From Pardosa pseudoannulata (taxonomy: Eukaryota; Arthropoda; Arachnida; Araneae; Lycosidae), in assembly GCA_032207245.1 (NCBI GenBank), contig CM063501.1, forward strand, positions 51,653,393 to 51,717,392: a stretch of 64,000 nt of DNA. Reading direction: 5' to 3'. The position numbers and the translations under genes are program-made. Positions 1 to 37,294 of the stretch are shown here, piece after piece (position 1 is the first letter of the stretch; every line of letters begins with the position of its first letter). The notes under the pieces are model-generated. The model had not been told where the DNA came from, ran no database searches, and saw only the letters and a program-made list of their open reading frames with translations.

Positions 1-428
1 GTTTGCCAGAAGTCATCGGAGAAATTTGAAAAAAGCAGAACAGGCGAATCATTCTTCATCATGACAATGCGAGCTCTCACACATCAACTCAAACAAAGGC
101 ATTTCTGACGGAGCGAAAGATCGAACTGATGGGTCATGAGCCGTACAGCCCTGATTTGGCATCCAATGGCTTCTTCTTATTCCCACACATCAAAAATAAA
201 TTACATGGACAACGATTTTTGACCCCCGAAGAAGCGGTTGATGCATTTAAAACGCATGTTTTGTAGTTACCTCAATTGGACTGGAAAAAGTGCTTTGAAA
301 ATTGGTTCAAATGCATGCTAAAGTGTATTGATCATCATGGAGAATATTTTGAAAAACAATAAAACCAATTTCAATCCTACATATTTGTTTTTTCATTATT
401 ATGTCAGAAATATAAATAGCAACCCTCG
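1..428 (+). mobile_element. Mariner-family transposon, 3' remnant
   Basis: This is the C-terminal part of a mariner (D,D34D) transposase followed by its 3' terminal end. The second catalytic Asp lies in HHDNASSHT (codon GAC at 63-65). The third should fall in the YSPDLAP-N-D motif, but the codon at 168-170 is GGC, so Asp is replaced by Gly. There is an in-frame TAG at 264-266, and the frame appears to change near base 55. The element ends in CCCTCG and is followed by TA, the mariner target dinucleotide. It is a dead copy cut off by the window edge. Confidence 0.85.
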
Positions 429-23290
<22,862 letters not shown>

Positions 23291-23371
23291 ACTGACTAAT
23301 TCCACCACCTAAATCATCAATGTTTTTAAAAAATATCAATCTGGATGAAAGCAACATTTAAGTCTTGGTAT

Positions 23372-23380
23372 GGCGGGAAA
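23372..23380 (-). promoter_or_regulatory. E2F-like site upstream of SMC3
   Basis: The minus strand reads TTTCCCGCC here, matching the E2F core TTTCCCGC. It is about 82 bp upstream of the SMC3 start codon, in a CpG-containing stretch (23370-23640) that otherwise stands out from AT-rich DNA. Cohesin genes are cell-cycle regulated in animals, so a promoter role is plausible but unproved. Confidence 0.45.
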
Positions 23381-26200
23381 TACACTCTACTGATGCCAAA
23401 TCGTTAGTATTTTAAAATGCAGTGATACAAACGACTTCAACATAACTGATAATCACTCACAGACTGTAATCGATTCTCAGCTTACCGAGTAAACAATTAA
23501 CTTAACATTAATTATTATAACTTCATTTACGGCCGTCGCAGTGTAGTATTTAAAATAACAGCAGAGATTTCTAACACCGCTGCGCAGTTCCAACGCAGAA
23601 TTATAGCGTCCATTAATATTAACTTATGTTTTAAATCTGGCATCTTAGGTTTACTGGTCATCAATTTGTGGAGCTCCAATCGAACAATTTGACCTAATCT
23701 TTCTCCATGTTACAGGAAAAATATTTTTTTCCTTCTCGTTACCAATTCTTTAATACCAATAATATATTTCCAAAATTAACTTATAATTTAAATTAGACTC
23801 TTTTACTAAATTTTAATTTTAAAATCTATGTAAAAGAAATCGATAACATGTAAGAAAATTTCGAGGAAAAAAAACAACTTACCAAAACGAAACTAAATTT
23901 CTTGCAAGATAATTTTTTAAAGTACTTATTAATATGGATCCTATTTCATACAAACAATTACCACAAATTACATACAAATTTTAACAAAATCATTAGAAAA
24001 TTATAAAAAGAAAGTATAAAAATCTGAGAAGAATGATGGTTTACAAGAACCAAATAATTGGTCAAGTAGGGCAGTAAAATCAAATATAGAAAATATTCCT
24101 TGACCTTTTATTCCTTTTGTTTACAAATTGAATACATAAATACCTAAAATAAAATTTTATACATTTTATTAATTTAATCAAAATATCAGAACGCTTTTTA
24201 ATTAAGAATATTATTTCTTATTAACCGCACTACTAACTTTTACTTTTTGTCTTATCATCTACCCTCTCTGAGCAATCAATATAAAAATTCCAGACATATT
24301 CTCTTCTAAGCATTTCGTTTATAGAACATTTGCTAAAATGAACGTCTTCGTAATAAACAGTATCAATTTTAAAAGGAGAATGAACTTTCAAATAATGCTA
24401 AAATAGTATTTTATATTCTTTAAATACAAAATAAGTTTTTTAAAAAGAACAAAAAACCGGTGAAGCTTCATTGTAGCATTATAATGTATTACCATGAGAA
24501 TTTAAAGCCAATATGTGCAATAGTTCTTGTTACAAGACAAGTTACTTTACCCCCTAATTTTCCCCGTATGGCGGAAGCTGGGTCGGGTGAAGAAGTTACT
24601 TACCCCCTAATTGAAGTTACTTTTGCACCTTAATGTGTATAAACGCGTTCGTTCAAGATATAGATGAGTCAAGTTAAGTAGGACAAAACCACGCATAAGT
24701 GGAAGCAACTAACTTGACCAGTTACTTGACCCGTGTAAACATGGCTTTAAAATTAATTTTTTCAATGTAAAATAATGGAAAACCATTTATAGTCTGGGCC
24801 GTAAGTTGGTCGTTTCAATTGAAGTGCAAAAGTTGAATTAATTAAAACTATAAAATATGAATAAAACCTCAAAATGTTGTAGGAGCAGAGCAGCAAATTT
24901 GTCCTTCCTCGAACATTCCTCGGGAGCATTTGACCCCCACCCCCTTGAGCTTTCCAAATCACGCCCGTGCTTATAGTTCTCTGAAATTTTAAAAAATAGG
25001 AATACCTTTGTAGCCACACAAAACAGTCCATATTGGGAGTATGTAAAATAATATAAAATAAGTTTGCTCACAAAATCAGATTATTCCTTGGATTGCACAA
25101 AATCGGACACTTTTTTAATTTGAAGGTTATTTTAAGAGCTCCAGGATAGTGTGTCATGTCTCCAGGAGTGAAAGGAATACAGTTGTGATTAATTAAGGAT
25201 TCATACGATATTATTTATAATTAATAGGCCAGAGCATGTAATTAAGTTAAGAAATATGCAATTCTAACAGATATTAGTAGTTACGGTAAGTAAGGGATAA
25301 TTATAAGATTCTTGAATATTGAGGTTATATGAAAAAAATAAACCCTAATATATATGGTATAAAATATGTGGATAATATAAGAGTTTGATTTTGTATAATG
25401 AAATGTAAAATATGTACAAGGTGATAGAAAGAAAGTAATTATTGTGAATAAAATACTTTTAAGTTAAATGAGCACCCGAGGTCTTCTCCTGCTTTCAAAT
25501 AAAAGCGGATTTAATGGCAAATGTACCGGATGGGCATACGGAACATCAGAGTTTGAGGACTATCAAAGCACGTATTTTACACATTTTCTAATGCATATTA
25601 GTACTTTTTCAATCAGCAATATAAACTTATAGTATACTTATACTTGCTTAGTTTCATTTAAAATGAAATCCCAAATACGAGGATTGGATATAGGTTTTTT
25701 TCAATGATCCTTTTCATCTAAAAAAAGAGTATAAAATCTCCTTAGAGATTCTGCGTCAGGGTAAAGATAAAACAACATAGCTATTTTATATATAGAGAGA
25801 AATATACATAAAAGTATTGATTGCGAATGGATAAATGAAAGGTTTGCAATACCGGAAGCTAGATAAAATAAATTATTTTAATATTTTAAGTAAAATTTTA
25901 TACTTAACACTACAGTTTCATTGGAAAAAATAAAAAGAATACATAAAGCTTTATTAATTATAAAATATTGACAATATGTTTTGTTATTCATTAGATTCTC
26001 TCTTTTTCTTTCAAGGGGAGCAATATTTTTTTCTGCATCTGGGTATGCGCAAGAGGCATTAATCTGTCTTTGTTTTCATGTGAACGGAAATTATACTCTG
26101 AGAATTCTGATATAATTTCATTTACTATAGAATTTAATGTAGAATAGAAGCTTTTAAAAATTTTGATGCATTATTTATTTAAAATTTAAAATGTTTAAAT
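23381..26200. other. Intergenic region between SMC3 and SNRPA1
   Basis: The two genes point away from each other, about 4 kb apart. No exon was recognised. A patch at about 24540-24745 is GC-richer and contains repeated ACTTGACC/CCCCCTAATT words and ends in GTGTAAACATGGC, suggesting a transposon end, but no family could be named. The open frames at 24762-25071 have no recognisable motif. Confidence 0.4.
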
Positions 26201-26209
26201 CTTTTCTAA

Positions 26210-26740
26210 TAACGTCATTTTTTAAATATCGTGGTGCCTTGAAAGTGATCTGACGAACTTTATTTTGAGCAACTTCAATAATTTTTATGTTTGTAGGACT
26301 GTGAATGACCTAACCGGTACAGCATACAGTGGGAAAGGAAGAATAACGCTTTTATAGAACACTTTTCGAATTCCTACTAAGTTTTGAAGAGTAGAGAAGA
26401 TTACGGCCATGAAGTCTTTCCATAATCAATTTTTAATACACTTAGAGTGCGGTTTCCCCATAAGTCATCTATCGATTGTCACTCCAAGATATTTTACTCA
26501 GTCTTGCTTGCAAATCGTATCATCATTAAGATACAACCAATCAACTATTAAAAATATATGTAAGACATCTGATTCTTGGTCACAACAAATCTTACCCCTA
26601 AGAAGTGCTGTTTATCTTGAGAGCTGTAGTATACTCAACCTCCCCTTTTATCCAAAATTCCTGGACCAATACGACATACGATCTGAATGGTCAGAATATC
26701 CAATTTTTAGTTCTCAAACATAACTACCAACTTTATTCCC
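26210..26740 (-). pseudogene. Non-LTR retrotransposon reverse-transcriptase fragment (jockey-like)
   Basis: The minus strand encodes VKYLGVTIDDRLM, then a segment with FYKSVILPFPLYAVPV, and shortly after KLLKLLKIKFVRS. These match the thumb and end of the RT domain in jockey/R1-type LINEs. Several in-frame stops and a frame change show it is dead. No 5' part or 3' tail is visible. It lies between SMC3 and SNRPA1. Confidence 0.7.
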
Positions 26741-27312
26741 CTCATAGAGTGTGTGCACGTTTCAAGTACCAGTGCGCAATTCCGTCTTCATCCCATGTCA
26801 TCTATGCAGTATTCGTTTAAGGTTTAGATCTTGAGATTTCTGAACAGAAGTTCTTTCGTTTAGTTTGGAGAGCTATGGTCTAATTTTTTCTACAGAAGGG
26901 CCAACGAAATCCAACCTTTATAAAGATTGTTGAAGGGAAAATCTTTCAAAGTTACTAATATAAAAATTCTCCAAATGCTAACGTTGATTCTGTTTAAAGA
27001 AAATGTTTCAAAGTTAAATTTGTTTTTAGAATGAAGATATCTTCAATATTTTTGAGTAATTTTTATTAGTTGTCTACATTATCTACATTGTTGTGTATAC
27101 TCAATGAAATAAACTGAAAATAGGTATATTTTTCTCTTTGAAATTCGGCATCGCCAAGTGAATCTCCATAATGTTTTCAACATCGGCGTTCAAATTGTTT
27201 TGAAGAACGCATGTTTTAAGCATAAAGAAAGTTTGATTAGATTGAAAAGGAAAAAGATTGGAAATTGTGTGGTTTTTGTGCTTGAAACCAATTTTCTTAT
27301 CTACTGTACAAA

Positions 27313-30300
27313 ATGGTGAAATTAACAGCTGAATTGATCCAGATGAGTGCCCAGTTTATTAATCCTGTTCGTGATCGACAGTTAGATTTAAGAGGTATAT
27401 TTACAATTTTATGTAGTTTGTTACTTATCCTTATTTGTTGACGCTTATGTTTTTTTTTTGCATTATTTCTTGTGTATATAGTTATCTTAGTCTGTTAATG
27501 CTTTAGTATAGTTATTAGAACTGATGTTTATTTCTAGTAGCTTTCATTCAAGGATTTTCTTTCTGGTACCTTTGGGGTATGAGGAATACGAGTTGTTTTT
27601 GTGGAAGTTTCCGGTTAATTGAAGTTTAATAACGTTAAAGTTTTAAACATTAAATCTCAAACTAACTTTGTTTTTGATATTTTATCATTTTCTAATAGAA
27701 TCAAGGCTTTTTATTTACTATCACTTTTCTAAAAATATATTTCAAGAAAATGCAAATGTATTATCACATTGTTAACTCTTAAGATTGTTCAATGTTGAAA
27801 ATTTGACATTATTGTATTTTGAAGGATTTTTTTGTTTAAAAATGTAAATTTATAAATTAAAGAAATTATCTCAGTATTTGTGTGGCTAACCAGGTAGGGG
27901 GCACCATAACTTGGGAGTCATCTGTTGTCATGTTGGCCAGCAACTGAAATGTTTAGTGGAAAATTTCTTTTGTAAATGTTTTTAAGCAAGTTATGTGAAC
28001 ACTGAACTAGGAAGATTTTTATGCACATGTTAAAAATCTTGTTTGTGAGGTTAATCTTTTAAATTGAAAGTATGTTCAGAACCCAACAAATAGAAGACAA
28101 ATCATATTTTATGTATTTTAAAATACTTAAAGAAAAGTGTTGACATAGTCATCATATATAAATATTTTCTTGAAAAAAAAAAAAAAATTAAGAACACCAA
28201 TTTATTTTCAAAATTAGAATTTTAATAAGTTACAATGGAACTGACTTATGACTTTGTTTATAATATTGAACAATAACTAGTTATAACCACTGAATTGAGT
28301 TTAAGCATATATTTTGGTGTTATTATATTTTGCATATGCTAGCTCTTTATTCATGTGAATGTTGTTATAAGTTTATTTCTTTTGGGAAGAGAGATTTTCT
28401 TACTTTTTTATTTAGAATAACGCACATTTGTAAAGGGTATATCATGATACCTCATAAATATTTTTAAATAAAATGTGAAATTGACTTTTTCTTTAACATA
28501 AATTCTATGTAGGAAATTTCTATTTCTTCTTCAAAATTTTAATGTTTCATTAGTAAAACTTTGGTAAGAAGTATTATAAATAAAATCTCGCATAACTTGG
28601 AAGTTATTTAAAAAAAATAAGACTAAGGTGCAACAATGCACTTAAAATTGGGTTTAATAATTCATTAAAAAAAATTTAGGACTGGAATTTAATGTATTTG
28701 TGTTTGATATAATATATACTATCATTCACAATTATCTGAATACTTTATTACAACTAGTTAACAAAATCTAATACAAAAGTGTTTTCCTATACCTAATTAA
28801 CAAAAATTTATAGGCATTTATCATAAAGTTGACAGTTGATTTATGCATTTATCTCTTTTCAAAATTTTGCCTGTTAGGGCATTCAGTTATAATGGCCTTT
28901 TTTTTCTTATCAAAATATTACAACATGCATGCATATGTGCTTTCTTTTAAATTTTCAATTTTGTATTATTGAATTAAATAAAAAAAAATTGCATATTTAA
29001 CATTTGTCATTATTTTTCACTTTGTACTCAAGCCTAACTTTTTTTCTGTTACTGAAGGACTTTTCTTTCTAGATCTGAAAACTCCATGGATCAGTACTCA
29101 GAAAATTTTCCATCATGTTAATTTTTGATATATATCCTAATTAAAAACTTATGTATAGCCATAATTTCACACTTGAATTATAACATCTATTAAAGGGAAT
29201 AATAAAAAAAAATGTTTAAATAGGGATGTTTTATGTCAGTTCTAAATTCCATATTTAAAGAAGTTTAATATAAAAATGTCCAATATATGTCATTCTTTAA
29301 AAGTCCCGAAGTAAATTTTTATGTTTCACTGAAAATTGAATTTTATCATTTTTAAAGCAGGAATTATGCTTAATGATCTTTGTATATAATTTCTAATTAA
29401 TTTTTTCCCACTGATTGATTAAATAAAAGTGTGTTGGAAGTTTCTGTATAGTATACTTTGTTTACTAAATAATGATTATCTCATCATCTGAATTTTCAAG
29501 TGCTTTTTTTTGGTTATACACAAGTTTAATCAGATATTATTTTGATTTCGAGCAAGTACTACAGTTAGAAATAATTTTACACTTGGCAGATCTCCTAATC
29601 TCATTAATAAACTGGTTTAAAATTATTTAATACAGTATTTTTATTACCTAAGGTATTAGTAATTTTTTTTAAATGCTCTTCTTTTTTTTCCATTTTAAAC
29701 TGAACCTTTAAAACTTACCAATAAACACCAAATTCTTAAAAAAATAAGTATTAAGGTTTTTGAGAGTTTGATCCCTCAAGCCAAATGCATTTAAAATGAC
29801 TTCTGCTTTATTAAATTATAATTTATAAAATTGGGGTATTATTTTAGGGTATGTTTCTCGATGATTTATGTATGATTAAGAAATGCCATATCTTAGAAAG
29901 GATTTTGTAATAGAAAAAAGAATTAACATTTATGGCTATAAATTTCTTATATAAGATATATACTAATCAAGTCAAGGTGCTTATCATTGTGATATTTAAA
30001 AAATCACAAATGTTTTCAGTCATTAAATACTTTTTAATTTATAGTTATTAATCTAGTATTCTTAATTACTAAGAAAACCTCTGAAATGTTTCATGATTTA
30101 AAGAACTAGAAACTACTGTTTTCTACAGATACAAAATATTTGTGTTTAGATTTACTGTATATTTCCCAATATAAGCCTGTTTATAAGCAGAGAGTGTGAT
30201 TTTCCTTAAAAAATTTACCAAAAGTTCAAAACCATTCATTTTGACATGTATGCCTAAATGAAAAAACAATTTTTGTAATGTTCAAATATATCACCAACTA

Positions 30301-33300
30301 TGTTAAATGGGGAAAATATTTTCGAATCAAATTGTTATAAATTAAAATACTTGACCAACACTTCTCGAACCTTTTTTGCCATGACATCCAATTTAAGTAT
30401 TGTGGACGTAGAGGATCAGTCCCGCTTCTAGGCAAATACAAGGATATCTCTTATCACGTTTCAAAAATGGCTCAGAATAATAATTAGCATTTCAAATTTT
30501 AATTAACTTCATGCCGTTTTTATTAATTTCACAATTTTCCATTAATTTATCTAGATTTCTGCCACGGTGCATGATTTGATAATCACAGCACTAGACCATA
30601 CAACTAATGATATTTTTACTTAGATCCTAACGACAATAGTTTCAACTCTTGTAATTCTATAAAGAAAACTTTTTTCATAAATTTAAACAATATAAGGTAT
30701 AAAAAGAAAAAATGCTATGCTTGGCAATTTATCTACTGCTTCCGGCTTATGTAGAATTGTGTTTATTAGAAGATTAGCTGATCCGCTACCATTATAGTAC
30801 TGTTGTTAAGGGGCAATTAAAACACAGATAACGCCAATAATGACCATTTGACAAGTTCCTGGTAAAAATTATTAGAAATAAAATTTATGAAGCTTTAAAA
30901 TCTCACATAGGTTGTAATCACTTGTTCATTTTTAACTGAGAGAGGTATGAGGAAATAGCAAAAATATTTAGTTGTTAAATAAAGATTAAATGGCGTTTTA
31001 TATAAACTGTAAGATACAGCCAGTTCTCATACAAGTTATTTTTGTACCACATTTCATATTTTTTTAAAAACTGTCCTTTCCACACACAGGTAAATATTTT
31101 AGCGTACATTTCATTTTAAGTTTGGTTATACAAGAATGTCAGTTTACTTATTTCAGTTACTTTTTTGTTTTGTGGGGATAAGTTTTTATGTTTTCTTTTA
31201 CAAATTCCTTTCAAAGGAAGGCATATTTATGCAGTTTACAAAAATGTGTAGAATTTATACATTTATTTACATATTGGTAATTCTAAGTGAGATTAAATTA
31301 TTTTATTATTTTGTTACTATTAGATATTTTGAATAACAGTTAAATTTATATATTTACGATGATAATGGAGAACTGCCTCTGTAATTTTGATCTGTCTAAG
31401 GTCAGAAGCGAGTATAAATCTAGTTCTAGATTATTTATAACATAATGTAAAACATGCAGGTATTTGGAATAATGTTGAAGAGTATTGGAGGGATATACAG
31501 GTATGTATTTCATCATGTGACTTAGCGTAGAATATTGTTGTTATTTATAGTTTTTTATTCTGGGCTAATGATTTGATCTGAAATAGGTTACTTGGACATA
31601 ATTTTCTTATTTAATTTTTTTTTTAATTTTACCAGAATGTCTATAAATTACTTCCTCAATAATTGTTTTTTTAATCTTTTTTATATTTTGCATAACTAAA
31701 TATGTATGTAAGAATAGTGGAAGATAAATTTTTTAAGTGCAATTTAATCAGGATTATTATATTTTTCTTCATGTTCATTTAATTGAATTTATCATTAGTT
31801 TTTAAATTTAAAAAACTGCATTATAATTATTAGTTGGTGTGATCAGACATAGTTATTTTGTCTACATACTATTTCTAGTTTGGTTTTCATTTGTGAGAAT
31901 TGGGTTTAAAAATGACTTATGGCAGTAAATTAAAATTGCTTTTTTTAAAAAATTAAGAATAGTTATTGGTCAAATTAAGTGCAATATGAGTATGATTTTA
32001 ACAAAGAATATTTAAAAATTATAAAAAAGGAAACTGGTACTATAGTAAAAAAGGCTCGTCTTATAAAGCTATTTCTGTAGTTTTCATTTTTTTTAATAAT
32101 TTTACAATCTGAAATTTTTTATGATTTGGTGTTTTTAACATCTTTCTCCTTTATTATATTCTGTACCCTATAAAAGTTACTCTTACTATAGTTACTTTTG
32201 GAGTAATTTACAAAATATAGGATTATTAATTTTTTTAGCTGATCAATGCTTCTAATATCAAATTTTATTCAGAATTCACTTGAAGGAAAGTGATACTACT
32301 ATATGAATTGTATGTCATGAGATTTTCAAAATCCAGTTTATATTGAAAAATCAGTGTAATGAGAGAGTATAATCAGATCTCTACTCTTTAAGGGCACTTT
32401 AAAGATTTAAGTAGTGTACAATTTTTGACTATTAAAGTTCTGTTTTGAGGAAGGAAGTTTATTCTGTTAACATTTTAATTCATATTTAAGCCAAAAAGTT
32501 ATAATTTAAGATCTCAATCATTTATTGTTAAATTATTTTAATACTAAATTGTAGTTTTTAATCTGAATAAATGTTCTATTGTCTCACATTAAATCTTTAT
32601 TTTTATAAATACACATACTTTAATACTTATTGCATTGCCAATTAGTGAACACTACAAAGCATTAGTGTATTTTAATTTATACTATTAAGAAATTCTTAAG
32701 TGTATGTAATAATGAAATTTTGAAACTTTATGTAAAATTTAGTAATATTGTATTTGCAACTATAAATTTGTTGTGCATTTTTAAGTTAAGTCATTGTTAA
32801 TGTGCAGTTTTATTAATTCAAATAAAATTTTTAAGAAGACACTTACATTTTAAATTTATGGTAAATAACAGAATATGAAAGCCAAGAATCAATCTTTTAT
32901 TTAAGATAATAGTAAATATGCTTGTGATGATAAAGTGAGTTTTTGTAACCCAAAATGTTATTTTTTTAACCCCTATGAAGCATTTAAGAAAAATTTAATT
33001 AAAATTTTTGGAATATTTAGAAGTTTAAATATTTGTATCTAAAAAAATATATGTTTTATGGAATATATTTTATATTGTTATTTCTGACTTTTAAGAGTGT
33101 ATTTTATTTGAAAAGACTTTAGTTTGATTTCTATTAAAACTTAAAATGTAAAATACCTAGTTACTTTTAAACATAATTCTTTGCTATATGACTTTTATAA
33201 TTATTATTATTTTTTTTATCATTTTAGGTTATAAAATAGGTGTCATTGAAAACTTAGGGGCAACTTTGGTAAGAAATCTTTTCATAATTATCACAATTTT

Positions 33301-36300
33301 CTGTAATTTTCTCATTAACTTTAATTTTCAATCATTTGTTAATAAATATTGATATAGCTGTCAAAAGTAGATTATACAGTAATCTGTCTATTCTTTTCAC
33401 TAAATAGACTAACAAGCAATTACAAATAAATACTACTTTTTTTGGTTAAATTTTTTTTTAACCAAAAAAGGATTTTTGTGGAGTTTAATGAAGTATACAC
33501 TAGATTGCCAGAAATTATCAAACAACTTCGATTTTAGATGATTTTTTGAATATCTTTTAAAAAATCTTGATGCATTGTCCTGAAACTTCAGGAGTGTAAA
33601 GAACATGTTAAATATCATGAATGAGGTTCACAACCAGAGTGAACTGAGTCTATTTTTTTCTTTTATGAAAGGAATAGTCGGTTATCAAAGCTAATAAATT
33701 ATTTTTTATGTATCCATGTATGTGTTAGAAAATACCCTAATTAATAAGCAGTTTCTTTAATTATTGAAAATATATTCATTGAGATATAAAAATTTCTTTA
33801 AAAAAGTGTTTTACAGGATTTTTTTTTGGTTTATAACATGCAAGACAACTCAATACTATGACCTTTTCAAAAAACTGAAAAAGAAAAAAAAAACAGTAGA
33901 TACAACACAAATCATGTAGACTATTAAAATTGTTAAATATTTGATGACTTATAGGCATTTCTACTATTTTTTAATTGCTTATGCACATTATAATTTTTTT
34001 ATTTGTATAATTTTTGATAGCCTAATATGTCTAATTCAGTTGAATATATTTAAGATATCGGTATTTATTTGAGCAAAAGGAGAGAAAACTGTTTAGGAGT
34101 AAAAACTCATTTTAAACACCATATTGGTGCTATATGTGTAGTTATCATATATTATTTCTTAAATTAAGTTGATTTTAATTGTAATAATGAGGAATTTGCA
34201 CATGTGGGGGATTCGAACAACTTAGTGTTTTTCTGATAATTTCAGACTCGTAGATTCCAAAAATGTTCTCAAAAATGTAAAAAACTGGGTCCATCATTTA
34301 AAGCGAAAGTTAAGCGAAAATCACGTAACATCAAAAAGCTCCGTGATTGGTTGTGATGTCATCGTTCATGCAGACCAATATTTTTGTATTGCTTTTAAGC
34401 GCGCACTATTTTCCGATTTTGTTTTTGCAAATTCCTGAAATTTTCTAGCTATCAAAATTTATTTTTATTTAAACCTGAAGGTTTATTTTATCGATCTAGA
34501 TAGCTTAGTTATCTCAATTTGTCATAAATGTCTCTTCTACCTGGATTTACCAAAGGACAGTCAGACAACCTCCCGAAAATTAACAGCATGTCAATGTTTT
34601 CGTTCTTGGGAAAAAAAGAAAAAAAAAAAAAAACAAAAAACAAAACAAAAAAAAAAAACCCGGATTTTATGGGAGCAGAAATACAGGGAATTAAAACCCA
34701 ATGGTATGTAAAATCAGTTATATATTTATCCAATTTTACTTAACATGTATTAATATTTTATTCATGCTAATCACAGCTTCTATTTGTAGATATAGACAAG
34801 TCAAATAAATATACATATATCATATACACACATTTGTAGTAGCATCGCTTTTATAAATAGAGATAGATGTAATATATTAAAATAAATATTAGAGAAGGTA
34901 TTTATTGTGAGATCGGGACCTTTAGCCTTCGTGCCAAAGATCCTTAATAATGTGTACTGTTAAAATAAAAAACGAAATAAATCTACTAAAAAAATTATTA
35001 AAAATATATAAAAATGTAAGAAAAAAGTTTTAAAATGTTTAAAATTGGCCATACATCACTTTTCGTACGTTAAATTATTTTTATTATTCCATGTGTATTG
35101 CTCTCACATCCTCCGTACTGTTTTGGTTTTCTGCTCTCCTGTTGAGGTTGGAGCCTAATGTTTAAATCTACGCATCGTTTTCTTACTCCAACAAATACTT
35201 TATTTTGCCTTTCACCAATGTGGGCGTGTTTAACTGCCAATACCTCAGTGGCATCATATGAATCACAATGAAAAAAGTTAGTAAAGATATTGTAAGAGAC
35301 ATTATTCTAATTAATGATGATTCTTCTGTTATGTACTTTATTTACATTTAGATTGTTATTTATCCTTTTCTTTAGTATATGTTATTTGCATATCCCAAGG
35401 TCTTTCTTTCATGTTTTTAATTTCTTTTGCAGTTTTGTTTTTTCCTTTATGTCATGAAAGTATTTTTATTTTTGTGATGTGACTTGACTGTGAATAGTGC
35501 TTTTTTAGCCCTCCTCATATTTTTTCTATTTGAAATAATTTTGGATTTTGGATTTTAAGAATCAAAACTAAATAAATATCCTGTGCTCAAATAAACTAAA
35601 TAAAACAAATTAATCATAGTCTTACAAATGTCTTCTTTCAACCCTAAAGCCATTTGGATTCTGACTGATAGTCGTAGTGCCATCCAACATTTGTCAAATG
35701 TGCATTTACAGTGGATCCCCTGACAGTAGACATTTGGGGTAATGAGGAGACGGATGTTTTGGTGAAGAAGGGTGCCAGGGAAGCTATGGCTATTTCTAAT
35801 TGTCTGACTTTGAGCTGTATTCTGCCAGAAAACATATTGATAAAATGTCTGGGATTGTACCTTTGTCACATCCTTGGCATCATGCCGATTCTCCAGGTAG
35901 ATCCTGTTACATTTGCCGAACGGTCGCACTGTCTCTATTTTCGGTCATCTAGAACACCAACAGAGACGGACACGAGTCTTACAGATCCCTCACTATGAAT
36001 CGTGACAGATCCATCCAGCTCTTTACTGCTTTTTTATTTGGCATCTAAGAGGCCTTGTCTTTCAGGGTAGTCAAAAAACCCACCTGATTTGTCTGAAATG
36101 TAACCAAAAGCAGGCTTCTAAGGTACTTCTTTTTAAGTGCCTAGGTTTGTCCTATGACAACCTATCAGATTTTTTATGATAGAGTATGACTTTTTGAAGG
36201 TTAATAAATTTGTAGATATCGTCTAGAAGTGGCTGGACTCAGAGATTAACAATAACAATGAATAAAATTTATAGCATACAAGATAAACACCGTGTGCAGG

Positions 36301-37245
36301 TTCTGTCATCACAACTGCACAGGGGAATCACTGCTTCCTCCAGTGACAAAGGAAGGACTGAGAAAAACCAGCTGCAACTCTCGAGAAGCAATTCTCTGGT
36401 CATTAGTCACCTCTCTCCCTCAGTCCTTTATACAGGAATAGGTCCAGTATTGAAGGGGCACCCCAAGAATTAAATACCTGGATTGACAGTTCAATTCTCA
36501 CTTCTGCATTCACACCAAGCTGCTGGTTTTGTAATATTGGCAGTGATCTTATCATTACAGTAATATGGATATATATTTTGTATTTATATATGTCAGAAAA
36601 TTTGTTAGTCTGTAAAGCATTTAATTCATGTCTATTTTTATTTAGTCGAATAGGTGACAATTTGCAAGAAAGTCTTCCAAATTTGGAGAGTTTAATTTTA
36701 ACCAATAATCATATTCAAGAGCTTGGAGATATCGATCCATTGTCAACTGTCAAATCACTTACAACTCTCAGGTAAGTAACCACATTATAACATTCTAATT
36801 TCACTGATTGGTAAATACTCTGTTGAATCTAATCTTTGTCTTAATCAGTGTCTGTAAAACTTGTACAAACTATATTTAATATAAAAGATATCTGGAGTAA
36901 GAAATGATCTAAAGATAACACAGCATAAAGTATTTAAAAACGATAGACAAGTATTGTATATAAGTTAAGTACTGAATCTTATTGTTTAAAAAATAAAACA
37001 AGTGAAAAATAATATATTAAAATGATATATCAAAAATATGCTAATATTATGTTTACAACACAATTTTTAAGATCACGGCATAATTTTTATTTCAGTTTAA
37101 TGAAAAATCCTGTGGCTTCAAAGAGACATTATCGTTTATATGTAATTCACAAGCTTCCTCAGCTTCGCCTCCTAGATTTTCGCAAAATACGTCAGAAGGT
37201 AAGCAAATATATTATTTCAATTGTATATTCATAATGAAAAAAAAT

Positions 37246-37294
<49 letters not shown>

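Noticed and set aside
34509..34733. Minus-strand 74-codon frame rich in Phe
   Set aside because: It is the reverse of an A-rich run in a degraded repeat.
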